Positions 32,765 to 42,796 of a DNA stretch of 64,000 nt are shown here, in pieces. A program made the position numbers and the translations under genes. Source of the stretch: Echinarachnius parma. Taxonomy: Eukaryota; Echinodermata; Echinoidea; Clypeasteroida; Echinarachniidae. Under the pieces are notes generated by a model. The model saw only the letters and a program-made list of their open reading frames with translations. It was not told where the DNA came from and searched no databases. Each line of letters starts with the position of its first letter. Position 1 is the first letter of the stretch. The stretch is taken from assembly GCA_037951105.1 (NCBI GenBank), contig JBAMJV010003935.1:302001-366000 (forward strand). Reading direction: 5' to 3'.

Positions 32765-34002
32765 CAGTGGAACCTCTTTATAATGAGGAGCTCGAGACCA
32801 TGAAAATTACCTTCTTATATCACCTGGGTAAAAATATTTATATATAAAGAGCTTAATGCTAAATATATTACTCATTGCGGATATAAACTGGGTTCCAAAA
32901 GAAACTTATCATTCTTCAGAGCGACACACATTAAAATCCAAAGCATAAAAATAAATCATAATTGGGCATAGATTAGCTATAATATTCCTCAGCAAGCACA
33001 TCTAAACAAAATTATGTTTGATTTAGTCAACAAAGAATAAAATAAAGTGAAATCGCAAGAGGTAATTTTTCAAAAATCACAGGAACTGCTCGCCTTCCGG
33101 GCACGGAGCTTGGTAGGACAATAGCCAGTCTGGTGGTTACATAACCCGCCTTTGATGTTGAATGAATAGCTATTGAAAGTTCTGAATAGACTGCCTTTCG
33201 TGGAGGTTCGCAGAGAGCAGTTTCTGTGATTTTCGTTAAGTGACCTGTAGCAATTCCATCGCATTTTTCTCTTTTTTGGCAAAAGCAACCTTTCAATTTT
33301 TCAGATATGCTTCATAAGGAGAATGATAGCTTATCTGTGTCTAAATATGATTCAATTTGATGCTATGGATTTTAGTGAGCGTCGCTCTGAAGAAGTGATA
33401 AGTTTCTTTTGGAGCCCAGTTTAGTATCGGAAATAATATCGCTAGTGATATTCGATTGTCTCGCAATGTATGGTCAGGTGATAGAATCTACTGTAAGCAA
33501 GCATGTTTTATACCCGGCGGTAGGCTCCAACGCGCTATCCCGCTTGAGCGAGTACGTTCCTAATTGGTCAATAACTAATTATCCGTTATTGACCAATTAG
33601 GAGCGTACTCGCTCATGCGGGATAGCGCATTGGAGCCTACCGCCGGGTATAAAACACGCTTGCTTACAGTAAATTCTATCACCTGACGAATGTTGCAGCG
33701 GCGCACAAAACGTTGTGATCTTTTAGATTCCTTGTTGACCATACATTGCGAGACAAACAAATATCACTAGCGATATTATTTCTGATATAAAGAGCTTGTT
33801 CCAGTAAAATTGCTGTTATATCAAATAGGGTTTTTAAATAGTGGGTTGTTAAAATAAAGAGTTGCGATCAATCGCAAGTCAGAAAATATTTGCATTTGAG
33901 CCAATCAGATTAGCACATTTTCTGACTAGCAATTGATTGCAAATTTGTGATTGATCGCAAGTCTTCACACCCCAAAGTTCTTTATAAAAAAAGGTTCCAC
34001 TG
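32765..34002. mobile_element. Pogo/Tc1-like foldback element with nested inverted repeats
   Basis: The ends CAGTGGAACCTCTTTATAA and AAAGGTTCCACTG are flanked by TA. The 1.24-kb body holds no transposase. Inside are two further inverted pairs. One is 32886-32946 with 33361-33424 (AAAAGAAACTTATCA, CTTCAGAGCGAC). The other is 33425-33581 with 33582-33787 (TATTGACCAATTAGGA, TACCCGGCGGTAGG), whose right arm has about 48 extra bp. A GCAATCGATTG-type element piece lies at 33849-33966. Sibling ends occur at 40910, 56991 and 57305. Confidence 0.8.
33849..33966. repeat. Fragment of the TTGCAATCGATTG MITE family
   Basis: TTGCGATCAATCGCAAGTCAG, the phrase TTTGAGCCAATCAGAT and the closing TTGTGATTGATCGCAAG match 34482-34648 and 56050-56183. 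It is nested inside the pogo-like element. Confidence 0.6.
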
Positions 34003-34374
34003 TACATCATCACATTATATAAACACATACAAATAATGTTGACTGAAATCAAAGATATGATTGCATTCTAAAAATGTACTATTTAATATATTCTGTATTA
34101 AAATGTTAATAGTTACATCTTCAAAATAACAAATTGAAAAAAATCTCAAATTACTAATTGCAATAAGAAATTATGTACAATACATACAATGTACATGTAC
34201 ATAGCACAAATGAAGTAAACTAAAAACGTGTCAATATTTACTTCTCACAAACATACAAAAATAATTAACAAATTCACAAACGTATTGAATACAATCTGTA
34301 CAAACATGTGCATGTGGTGTACAAGTAAAGAATTCATGCTAAATACTCATTTTGGTCACTGCCACATGATAAAA

Positions 34375-34481
34375 CAATAATTTGTAAAATGCAATTTAAA
34401 GAAGCAAAGAAAATGATGCTTCCCTGGGATTCAAACCCAACACCTCGGGATTGCTAGACCGGTGCTCTACGACCTGATCTA
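34375..34481 (-). repeat. tRNA-derived SINE fragment, copy 2
   Basis: Minus-strand tRNA-like core: AGGTCGTAGAGCACCGGTC, TCTAGCAAT, then GGGTTTGAATCCC as B box, followed by CATTTTCTTTGCTTC. It shares GGTCTAGCAAT and the 3' body with the copy at 27315-27425 and directly abuts a MITE at 34482. The acceptor-stem ends do not pair. Confidence 0.65.
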
Positions 34482-34648
34482 GGCCCTGTTGCAGAAAGAC
34501 TTGCAATCGATTGTAAAGATGCAATTAATTGCAAATCAGAAAATTTGCGCATTTGAACCAATCAGATGCGCGCATTTAGTCACATGATCGGACTTACAAT
34601 TAATTGCAACTTTGCAATCGCTTGCATCTCTTTCTGCAACGGGGCCCT
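34482..34648. repeat. MITE, GGCCCTGTTGCAGAAAG ends
   Basis: Ends GGCCCTGTTGCAGAAAGA and TCTTTCTGCAACGGGGCC surround arms with TGCAATCGATTGTAA and ACAATTAATTGCAA. The body carries ACCAATCAGATGCGCGC. CTA on both outer sides may be a 3-bp TSD, fitting a PIF/Harbinger-type MITE. Related pieces: 33849-33966 and 56050-56183. Confidence 0.75.
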
Positions 34649-35561
34649 AGACAGCTCCTGTGGCGGTTTGTTCGTCCCTGAAACCCTTTTCAATGCCCAT
34701 GATTACTTACAACTTCATACATTTTATGGTTAGCACACATCAGTTAACATGTTTCTACAAGCCTGATTGTTTGTTGGGGTTGGAATATGGTTGAAGGTGA
34801 ATTGCATCTTGGAAATTACTTGCCTGCAAGCAAATGAGAGGAATGCGAGGGAAAAAATCAGTGAAAATCGGAGTGAAATGGGTCAAGAAATAAGAAACTT
34901 TTGTATTTTTAAAACTTCATGGAGTGACAGGAATTTGTTTCTCTTGTGACAGTTTTTTTTCTTCAAAAAAGTAATAAATACCTTTTTACATTAAATTGAT
35001 TAGCACAGGCTCATCAGCCCTCTATCCAACCCCAACCCCTAACCCTTCAGCATAACACTGGCTGTACCATAAAATAAACGTTTAAATCACAAACATTTTT
35101 TAAAATTCAATTTGATTTGCATCCCTAAGAAATACACATAGTTCCTGTACTTTTATGTAGGTGAGAAAGGATGTTTTAGCCCTTGAACGAAATGTCGTAA
35201 ACAAAAAACCACAGTATAAATTAAGTTTGTGCATAACATTTCAGCAACAAAAAATACATTAGCACAGGGTCAAAATTACTACCTACTACCTAAGATAATT
35301 TGGCACCAATACATAACTTAAAATAACACAACCAACACACAAAAGAAAAAAATCAATAAATTGTACCTACATACTGTCTTCTAGCCAGGGGCCTGGCTTT
35401 TAAAACATAAGGAAAGGAAGGTGAAAGCATGGAATTACCAGAGGACTAGCCCTCTTCTGTAGCTTTCACTACCTACAGAAGATGCATGGCCAAGGACTAC
35501 AGAATCAGAGATAGGCGCCGCATTACATACCAACTGACATGGGAAGAACTAGCATTACAAT
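34649..35561. other. Intergenic, nothing recognised
   Basis: No gene, RNA or repeat end could be supported in this AT-rich interval between CLIP1 and AIP. Confidence 0.5.
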
Positions 35562-36253
35562 GGGCCGTATGCATAAAAACAAGCAATTGCTTATAAGCAA
35601 ATGCTTTAAGCACAAGCAAGAGCTTGTCAAGCAAAAGATCAAGTTCAAGCAATTGCTTAAATTCGTATGCACAAGCCTTTGCTTGTGCTCAAACCTTTTG
35701 CTTGCACTGCCAAGCAATTGCTTACGCGTTGGACAAAGGATCGTTACGGTTGTGCGAACATCGCACTGCAGGGCAACAACGCTTTGTGCCCGACCTGGCA
35801 GCAGTATTTTTTATTACGCAAATAGGGGGGAAACAGCGCGGAGCATCAGGGGGGTTTCTGTGCAGATCGATGGACAAAAATTGCAGTAAAAAGTCTAAAA
35901 TAACAGGAATTTGATCACAACATAACCTCTGGAATATGGAGCTTGAAATCATCCTGAAACGGTACGAAAAATTGATCCTTAAACACGAATGCCCTGAGTA
36001 AGCAAGAGCTCAAGCTGGTCTGGATGTGCTTGAAAAAACGCAAGCAATTGCTTATCAAGACAAGTAAAAGGTTCGTTTTATGCATACGGTTTTAAGCAAT
36101 TGCTTGTTTGGTAAGCATTTGCTTACGAGCAGTAAGCAATTGCTTGTGCTTGTAAGCAAATGCTTTTGCTTGCAAACAATTGCTTGTTTTTATGCATACC
36201 GATTCAAGCAAAAGGCTAGCACAAGGAATTGCTTGTTTTTATGCATACGGCCC
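35562..36253. repeat. MITE packed with AAGCAATTGCTT palindromes
   Basis: Ends GGGCCGTATGCATAAAAAC and GTTTTTATGCATACGGCCC are perfect inverted repeats bounding 692 bp. At least six exact AAGCAATTGCTT 12-mers and many near copies (AAGCAAATGCTT) crowd both sub-terminal regions and are absent from the middle (35750-35990). Such clustered sub-terminal motifs are typical transposase-binding arrays of hAT/Harbinger elements. No transposase is encoded and the TSD is unclear. Confidence 0.85.
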
Positions 36254-36652
36254 AGTGTGTTATCAACGTGCCCTGCTTCTGTACTAGAAGTTGCAGCATG
36301 TACAGACTATCATAAACACAATTGTTACTTCTCAAAGAATGCTATGTACACGAACAGTGCTGGAATAATGCTTTCAATTGATTACACACAACATGTTTAT
36401 CCTTGTTACATGAAATTTGTCATGTTTATGTCATCTAATACTTTCCAAAAGCAGAAAACATGCCAAATGCTATAAAGAAACAATTCTAAACATCCATGAT
36501 GTACATGAAATAATCTACTAAAGTAAAAGCCTTATTCCCATACATTTATTTGTTTGTCAGAAATATCAACAAGATACATGTTATTACATATAATACATCT
36601 TTCTCTTACATCAAATTTAAGGTGAGATTGATTCTAATTCTGGCCACTTCTA

Positions 36653-37071
36653 TATGTGACCTTACACCACAAAATGACCGTTATGTCGCCATAGTAGTTT
36701 CTCTTTTATTAGCTAAAATAGTCACATTTTGTTCAAAATATGAGATTTAGGATTTTGGTATTTCCTAAATAAGCGTGTCTTAATCTACCTCCTGTGAAAT
36801 TTTGAGCGTCGGAAATCATGTTTAAATATTTTTTTCCATCTAATAAATGTGATCTTATTACAGCGCTTGAATGGACACTGATCTTTTAAGCGGCCCGTTT
36901 CTCCCTTATTTTAAAAATGCTTTAGCGTTCATTTTGAAAGGGTTTGCTTAGTCCAAATATGACAAATTATATACCATTTTAAAGGTAATGACTTCTATTT
37001 TAATGTTAAATGAAAATCAGCACAATCAGTTTTCCCGACTAATTGGTCGTTTTGTGGTGTAAGGTCACATA
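36653..37071. repeat. MITE, TATGTGACCTTAC family, copy 1
   Basis: Ends TATGTGACCTTACACCAC and GTGGTGTAAGGTCACATA invert exactly. 419 bp, non-coding, flanked by TA. The second copy, 44350-44788, is nested inside another MITE. Confidence 0.88.
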
Positions 37072-38095
37072 TGTCATTTCATTTTACAGTAACTCACTTC
37101 AATGAAGGAAAAAATGTATGCAAGTTCTTTACCCGACAACTTGTACATAAGCTTTGTAATAAAAACTGTTCCTAATCAATCAAATTAATTACTTTGAATT
37201 GGAATTGTAGACAATGATATGGCAGGCAAGCCCCTGGCAAGCTTTCGGGTTGCCAAAAGCGACCTGCATTAATAGGACATGCATACAATTTGAATATGTT
37301 ATCTAACTTATCTATTGAGTCACCATTATAGTTAGTTAATTCCTAGTATAATCTACAGAATTTGACTGCTTCTTTGCAGTGTACATGGGGAAACTTTAGT
37401 GGAATAGAGAAAGTCATTAAAGCTTTGTTTCATTCAATGCTAACAATAGGTAGGCAAACATCTCCAGGCATTTTGGCTGAAAGGCAATAGCACAAATTGC
37501 ACGCTTATGAATGGCATAAACAAATAACTATACGTTTGATTAGTGCCTGATATGAACAAAAATATATTATCAAAGGGCTTCACGCTATTATTATCATCCC
37601 AGTCAGAGGACGCAAGAAAATTATTCATGCATAGGCTTACATGTTTAATGTAATATAGTGAAAATGAAAAGGAATACTTTTCAGCAATACAATATTCACA
37701 CCATTTGTATACTAAGACGTGAATGAGTTGTCCACAGAGGGGGGCATAAGACAAAGTGACACAACATTCTAATTCATCTAGGAATTATAAGTGTCATACA
37801 CAAGCACTAACACTGCCCCCACCATGGTTCAGCAGGGGGAAATTTCCCACTAGGTATTATAAAAGCCCTGATCACAATGGGCCTACGATGGGTTCAACTT
37901 CAAGACAGGTTCACGAAAAAAAAGAAAAAAATTGCGGGATTTTGTGACTTGCTTTGTGATGTTATTCGACAGTTGTAGAAAGAAGTGGGTGTCATGCGAC
38001 AACAAATATGTTGTTACAATTGGAGGGGGGGTATGAAGGAGGGTGTGGTAGGCAATAATTTTACGAAAACATTGGGGGGAATCCTCACAGAAATA
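37072..38095. other. Intergenic 3' of AIP, nothing firm
   Basis: AT-rich interval downstream of AIP (which runs leftwards), without recognised exons. Confidence 0.45.
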
Positions 38096-38167
38096 TGCCT
38101 CCCCAATAATTTGCGTACCCCCCCCCCCCCCCCCCCCTCAATCGATCCAACCACGCTGCGCTACTGA
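38096..38167. repeat. Partial hAT-like C-run MITE
   Basis: TATGCCTCCCCAATAATTTG, a long C run, and an end CTGCGCTACTG resemble the right part of the element at 32330-32505 (CCCCCAATAATTTTGCG, C run, CTATGCCACTG). The left end was not found. Confidence 0.5.
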
Positions 38168-38245
38168 CTATGCGATTGGACATGGCTGCATACAGCCAAT
38201 TAACTGTTCAAAATGAATTGTATAATGGATGTTTAGTCCCATCCA

Positions 38246-38251
38246 TTTATT
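38246..38251 (-). terminator. AATAAA 3 nt after the AIP stop
   Basis: On the minus strand, TGAAAAATAAATGG puts an AATAAA only two bases past the stop codon. If used, the AIP 3' UTR would be only about 20-30 nt. Use is unproven. Confidence 0.4.
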
Positions 38252-38253
38252 TT

Positions 38254-38459
38254 TCAGTGAGTGAACAATCCCTGTAGTTTGGCCTTGTCCTCCTCGTCCT
38301 TCTTCCGCTCCTCTTCATCGATGATGTCCAGCTCCTTGCGTACCGCTACCCCCAGCTTGTGGTCCAGTTTGGCAGCTTCTGCGAAGTCCTGGCGGGCCTC
38401 TTTGAAGTTCCAACAGGCTGCATGCGCTTTGGCTCTCCTGAATAGCGCCTTCACATTAT
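38254..38459 (-). CDS. AIP: AIP exon 4 (TPR3 and C-terminal helix)
   Basis: Acceptor TGATTGATTACAG, 206 nt, enters after one base; stop TGA at 38256-38254. Encodes DNVKALFRRAKAHAACWNFK onwards to LQGLFTH. The C-terminal helix contacts Hsp90 and client in AIP. Confidence 0.95.
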
Positions 38460-41400
38460 CTGTAATCAATCAAAGACCAAAGAGCGCAAATAATACTCAA
38501 ATGATAAACTTTACATTGTCTGCAATCAAATTTTTTGAACAGTGCCTTGATATTATCGTTGTCTTCAGATTTGAGTCGAGTTCAAGCGGTGTTTTGAGAG
38601 TACTGAAAAGCCACCTTGAAGTTTCCGTAGGCTACGTGCGCTTTGGCTCTCCTGAAGACGGCCTTCACATTATCTGCAGACTGCAGACAAAAGTGGCACA
38701 GGATGCGAAAAGAATAAACTCTAAATTAAAGGGGAAGTTTCCCCAAGTACTAATGTAGATTGAATGAAATGAGAACAATTTAAGAAGCCCAATATAGTGA
38801 AAGTTTGAGCAAATTTTGATTTTTAATTCAAAAGTTATGATTACGGTAATATTTGTTTGCCGCCCTCTCTAGATGGCAATTTGCCAAAATCTGTGATGCC
38901 ATATTTTCATATATGTTGTGCGTGTTCCCGTGGGAGTTGTTCCTCTGTGACATCACAGATTTGGCAAAGAGCCAACTAAGAGGGCAGCAAACAAGATTTT
39001 GATCAAAACATTGAAAAATCATAATTCTTGATTGGATTATCAAAATCTGCTCAAACTTTCGCTATTAGGTATCTAAAATTGATCCCTTTTCACTCTTGAA
39101 ACCTGCTTAAAAGCTTGTAGAAACTTCCCCTTTAAGTGAAATCAAATCTTCTGAATAGTGCCTTTACATTTTTTTGTAATCAAAGATCAAAGATTGCACA
39201 GAATACATCAACAAATAAACTCTACTTACCATCCTCCCTCTCCAAGACAGAGGTCGTGTGGTCTATGACCTGGTAGTACTCCTTCATCAGCAGCTGGTAC
39301 AGGGCAAAGTTTAGCAGGAAGATCTCAACAGAAACAGAAATCATTACATCTACTCGCCATCCACCCCCTCTCACTCAAAAAAATGTTAAACAATTAAACA
39401 GTAAACAAACAAAAACAAAAAGCAGTGACCACTCACCATCTTCCCTCTCCAAGACAGACGTGGTGTGCTCTATGACCTGGTAGTACTCCTTCATCAGCAG
39501 CTTGCACTGGGCAAAGTTCAGCAGGAATGGGATCTTCTCTCCGTCCAGCTCTATCCACTCCGTGCTGTTTGGCTTCTCGTGCAACAAGAGGTTCTCCAGA
39601 CAACCCAGCGCTTCCGCGTACTTCTCCGCGGCCCCAGCAAAGTCGCCCACGCGGTACAGCTGGTTCCCTTCCTCCCGGAGCTTCGGCAGCACGGCCCGCT
39701 TCTCTTCGTCGTTCATCGCCCAGGGCTCCAGCTGGTGCTGCCCGGGTTCCTCCACGCTTAGGATCTCCATGGTGAAGCGAAGCGGGACTGGCTCCTTCAT
39801 CAGCAAGTCCAGGTCCTCGTAGCCCAGGCCCGACTGACTGACCTGGGCCATGCCGCAGCAATGCTTGTTCTCCTCGACGAGCTTCTTGCCGTGCCGGAAG
39901 TCACGCAGCTTGGCCTCCACCGGTGGATATGATGCAAGGTGCTGTAAGAGAAGAAATAAACAGCGGTTTAAAATTCTTTCTTAAACTAGTATCTACCAGT
40001 ATACTTCATTTATTTCAAAAAATAAGTTTTTAAACTTTTGGTATTTTGGAAGTAAAACTAGCTGATAATATTGAAGTAAAATTACCCACATCATGATGGA
40101 AACATTGTAGTCATTTAAGTTTTGGATAGATTGAAATTAATGATATCCTCACATTATATAATAACATGCAGTGTAGTAAATAATTGATTAGTAGACTCTT
40201 CTTGTTTTTAGCATTTTTTTACTTTAATCAACAAAAAATAAGTTTTTAAACTTTTGGTATTTTGGAAGTAAAACTAGCTGATAATATTGAAGTAAAATTA
40301 CCGACATCATGATGGAAACATTGTAGTCATTTAAGTTTTGGATAGATTGAAATTAATGATATCCTCACATAATATAATAACATGCAGTGTAGTAAATAAT
40401 TTGTAAACATACCTGTGGCTCACAAACAAAGTCTGAAACTTCATCGAGTCTCATCGTCTTGATGGCGTTTTCCCAGAGCTCAAACTTGAAAGATTTCCCT
40501 GTCAGCAGCTCCATGGGCTTCTTGGCTTTCTTGGTGTCTTCTATCACGGTCCCCTCCTCGTCACACTTGCTGCACTTGTAGTGGAACTTCACCTGTGGGC
40601 AAAGCAAATTTGAGTTAATAGACTTGCGACAAACGTTATATTTATTTGTATTATTTTCTTATTATTCAAATTAATACAATACATCAAATACAAATGTAAA
40701 ATCATTCTTTGCTTTCTTGGTGTCTTCGATCACGGTTCCTTCCTTGCTGAACTTGTAGAGGAACTTGACACAGCGACTGGTAAAATATGGGTATTTTTAC
40801 TCTTATATATACATGTATATATATATATTTTTCAAGACGTCCTACTTCCATTCATGCAGATACATTAAACAGCGTTATTTGAAATGGATATACTGTATGT
40901 TACAGTGGAACCTCGTTGCAACAAGGACCATAAGGCCATTACAATAAGGTACCTATATAAGGTATCTTGTTATATAAAAAGTAATAGAATATAAAAGAGC
41001 TTGGACCAGTAGGATTACTTTGTTACAACTACAAGAGGGTTCTGTAATATCAGAGCTTTAATGGATATATACAGTAAAACAAATGCGTATAGTGAGTGAT
41101 CACACAAGGCAAACAAGAAAAGTAGCCACTGTAGATGGGTGTCCTCTATAGATGGGTTTCATAACCATGGGCATAGATCTGTCATTGATACCCATTCAAC
41201 AGGGGGGGGGAAGATCTATTCATTCATCCTCCCTGATGAATAGGTATTACGTAAGTCTCTACGCCCATGTTCATAACATTCTTCTTCTTTTTTTTAAAAG
41301 GGGATCATGTACTCAATCATTTACAGACATTACCATACTGTTGTGTGTAGCAGGCAATGCATCTATAGATAATGCATGGGTGGTGACTGAAATTTGACTT

Positions 41401-41761
41401 CCAACATATGTATGCATTGTCTCAGGGTAGGAAATATATGGGGATGAGGGCGATTTTGCCCCCTAATTTTCAAAAGTGACCCCTAGATTCAGTAGGTAGC
41501 CTCTTAAAATGACCATCTAGGGTATTATATTAATATTTTGTGATATTCATCAGATTGAAAAAGTAGCCCCCTAAAATGAATTCCTGCATTGCATTGTCTA
41601 TGAAATTGCTTGTTAATGGTCATTCAACCTAGTATGACTATCTACAATGTGATGGTACTCACCTTTGTGCCATCTGGATAGTGAGGGAGGGCTGCTTTCC
41701 CGGAATGGATGATGGACTTCTTGATGCCGTAGCCCAGACCTGTCCCTAGCCCAGTCTCCAT
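38254..41761 (-). CDS. AIP: AIP homologue (Hsp90/AhR co-chaperone), complete, 4 exons
   Basis: Exons 41761-41663, 40592-40413, 39941-39437 and 38459-38254 join to 990 nt: 329 residues plus stop, against 330 in human AIP. AIP (ARA9/XAP2) is a cytosolic immunophilin-like co-chaperone that stabilises the aryl hydrocarbon receptor-Hsp90 complex. An FKBP-like domain covers about residues 10-155 (GYGIKKSIIHSGK, LPHYPDGTKVKFHY, ELLTGKSFKFELWE, PLRFTMEILSV). TPR1 lies near 177-205 (REEGNQLYRVGDFAGAAEKY), TPR2 near 228-260, TPR3 near 263-295 (ALFRRAKAHAACWNFKEARQ). A helix ends in KDEEDKAKLQGLFTH, close to human KDEEDKARFRGIFSH. Several decayed exon copies lie in its introns. Its FKBP domain is probably not an active prolyl isomerase, as in the family. 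Confidence 0.96.
38519..38673 (-). pseudogene. Two decayed copies of the AIP exon 4 start
   Basis: Copy one (38673 to about 38601) follows a good TCTGCAG acceptor and reads DNVKAVFRRAKAHVAYGNFK before diverging. Copy two (about 38555-38519) keeps only GATAATATCAAGGCACTGTTC. Both lie in the last AIP intron beside the real exon 4. Confidence 0.85.
38726..39135. repeat. MITE with TTAAAGGGGAAGTTTC ends
   Basis: Ends TTAAAGGGGAAGTTTCCCC and GAAACTTCCCCTTTAA bound 410 bp. Sub-terminal blocks ACTTTC-CTA and GTTTGAGCAAATTTTGAT / ATCAAAATCTGCTCAAAC are inverted, as are TTTGCCAAATCTGTGATG-like arms. It is non-coding and sits in the last AIP intron. Confidence 0.88.
39148..39327 (-). pseudogene. Echo of AIP exon 3 end, plus an exon 4 start remnant
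   Basis: On the minus strand about 39327-39230 reads FLLNFALYQLLMKEYYQVID then HTTSVLERED and a good GTAAGT donor, a copy (about 85-90% by eye) of the exon 3 3' end. Then 39196-39148 keeps a worn exon 4 start (AATGTAAAGGCACTATTCAG). So the unit 'end of exon 3 - intron - start of exon 4' has been duplicated. Confidence 0.85.
39437..39941 (-). CDS. AIP: AIP exon 3 (end of FKBP domain, TPR1-2)
   Basis: Acceptor TTCTTCTCTTACAG, donor GTGAGT, 505 nt, leaves one base. Encodes HLASYPPVEAKLRDFRHGKK, a GLGYEDLDLLMKEP segment, TPR1 and TPR2 (PFLLNFAQCKLLMKEYYQVI). GC-rich, with dense chance ORFs in other frames. Confidence 0.96.
40015..40402. repeat. Nearly identical tandem duplication, offset 216 bp
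   Basis: About 167 bp from AATAAGTTTTTAAAC to CATGCAGTGTAGTAAATAAT occurs at 40021-40187 and again at 40237-40403 with only one or two differences, separated by about 50 bp. The second copy stops about 10 bp before the exon 2 donor. Intron 2 of AIP; very recent. Confidence 0.92.
40413..40592 (-). CDS. AIP: AIP exon 2 (FKBP-like domain)
   Basis: Acceptor TTTGCCCACAG, donor GTATGT, 180 nt, phase 0/0. Encodes VKFHYKCSKCDEEGTVIEDT, then ELLTGKSFKFELWE and DEVSDFVCEPQ. Two CxxC-spaced cysteines (KCSKCDEE) are visible. Confidence 0.95.
40697..40767 (-). pseudogene. Decayed copy of AIP exon 2 start
   Basis: In intron 1 the minus strand reads VKFLYKFSKEGTVIEDTKKA, the exon 2 beginning with three codons missing and several substitutions. 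There is no clear acceptor or donor. Confidence 0.85.
40908..41075. repeat. Fragment of pogo-like CAGTGGAACCTCG element
   Basis: Begins TACAGTGGAACCTCGTTGC. Internal phrases AAAAGAGCTTGGACCAGTAGGATTA resemble those at the right end of the 32765-34002 element (AAGAGCTTGTTCCAGTAAAATT). No right terminus was seen. Confidence 0.6.
41663..41761 (-). CDS. AIP: AIP exon 1 (start codon)
   Basis: ATG at 41761-41759, then ETGLGTGLGYGIKKS onwards to HYPDGTK, donor GTGAGT, 99 nt. The start is preceded by GTAACC. The extra GTGLG after METGLG makes the N-terminus locally repetitive. No upstream in-frame ATG was noted close by. Confidence 0.93.
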
Positions 41762-42410
41762 GGTTACACTCCTGATGTTGTTATTGTTGTTTTAATATAA
41801 TTCAGTATTCACTGGTGTCAGTGTTGTTGATTTGTGTTCCTCCTCAAAATCAAATCAAATTTTTATTTTTAATTGGTTTGAACTTTGTTTTAATTATTTC
41901 TCATTTATAATATCTACAGTGTGGTGTGTAAAAGTGCTCCTGTATCTTGAATGCAAAATTGAAAAACGTGTTGTTGTTTGATTTGCTTCTCCACACTCAA
42001 ATGCCCACAGATTATATGTTTGTCAGGTTTTACTTTGTTTTTCAACAATTTTGCTCAGAGTTGTTATATAAAGTTTACACTGAGGTGTGTTCTTGTGTCA
42101 CAGTTTGCCAATATGTTTCATAAGACTCCCATCAGTTGTTGATATCATGAAGTGCGCATGAGCCTGGAAAGAAATAAAAATATTTGTGTCAATCACCAAA
42201 CTTTAAAAATATTGATAAAGACCAAGGAACAGGGATAAAAATACAAGGGGGCTCAGGGCCAATTAGCCTTAAACATATCCCCAAAGGGACCCTATACAGC
42301 ATATTGTATGCTGTATTACTTGCGCACACAATAAAGGTGTGCTACTTACTAATAAAACAAGCTTCCACACAATGTGAAAAAAGAACAAACAATAACTTGC
42401 ATTTGGTTTC
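41762..42410. other. AIP 5' flank
   Basis: Upstream of the AIP start on the minus strand. No TATA-like or other core promoter motif could be supported; AT-rich, with a MITE starting at 42411. Confidence 0.4.
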
Positions 42411-42796
42411 TTAAAGGGATCTAGTAACTTTGTTGACATGTGCAAAAAGTGATAAATGGTTGATGCAATGTATATTATTGTTATCTCATATGTCCACAGG
42501 GTATTGTGTGAAAATTTCAAGCCAAATGGACATTGCATGGCCAAGTAATGAGCAAAAATGCAAAGTGATATTTAATAACTCACTGCACTCACTTTGTACA
42601 CAGAAGAAAAACTCGCCTGGAGTTTTTCTTATCTGAATACTTCAATCGTAAATATCTTTTTAACAAAAGGGAAATTTGAAAAACCGAAACCTGTCCCATG
42701 ATTTTATTGTTAATACGAATACAACAAGGTATGAGGGAACCGCTAGAATGAAAATTTTATTTTGAGGATTTGGACAATGTTACTAAGTCCCTTTAA
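42411..42796. repeat. MITE, TTAAAGGGATCTAGTAAC family, copy 2
   Basis: Ends TTAAAGGGATCTAGTAAC and TTACTAAGTCCCTTTAA; 386 bp, roughly 90% identical by eye to 25811-26202. It lies about 650 bp upstream of the AIP start. Confidence 0.88.

Noticed and set aside
34426-34490. Functional tRNA gene
   Set aside because: Same reasoning: tRNA-like head of a SINE, no acceptor stem.
35539-35952. Overlapping ORFs of about 70-116 codons on both strands
   Set aside because: They lie inside the AAGCAATTGCTT MITE and use its palindromes; no protein family is recognisable.
39433-39861. 142-codon minus-strand ORF and plus-strand ORFs over AIP exon 3
   Set aside because: Other-frame shadows of the GC-rich AIP coding exon.
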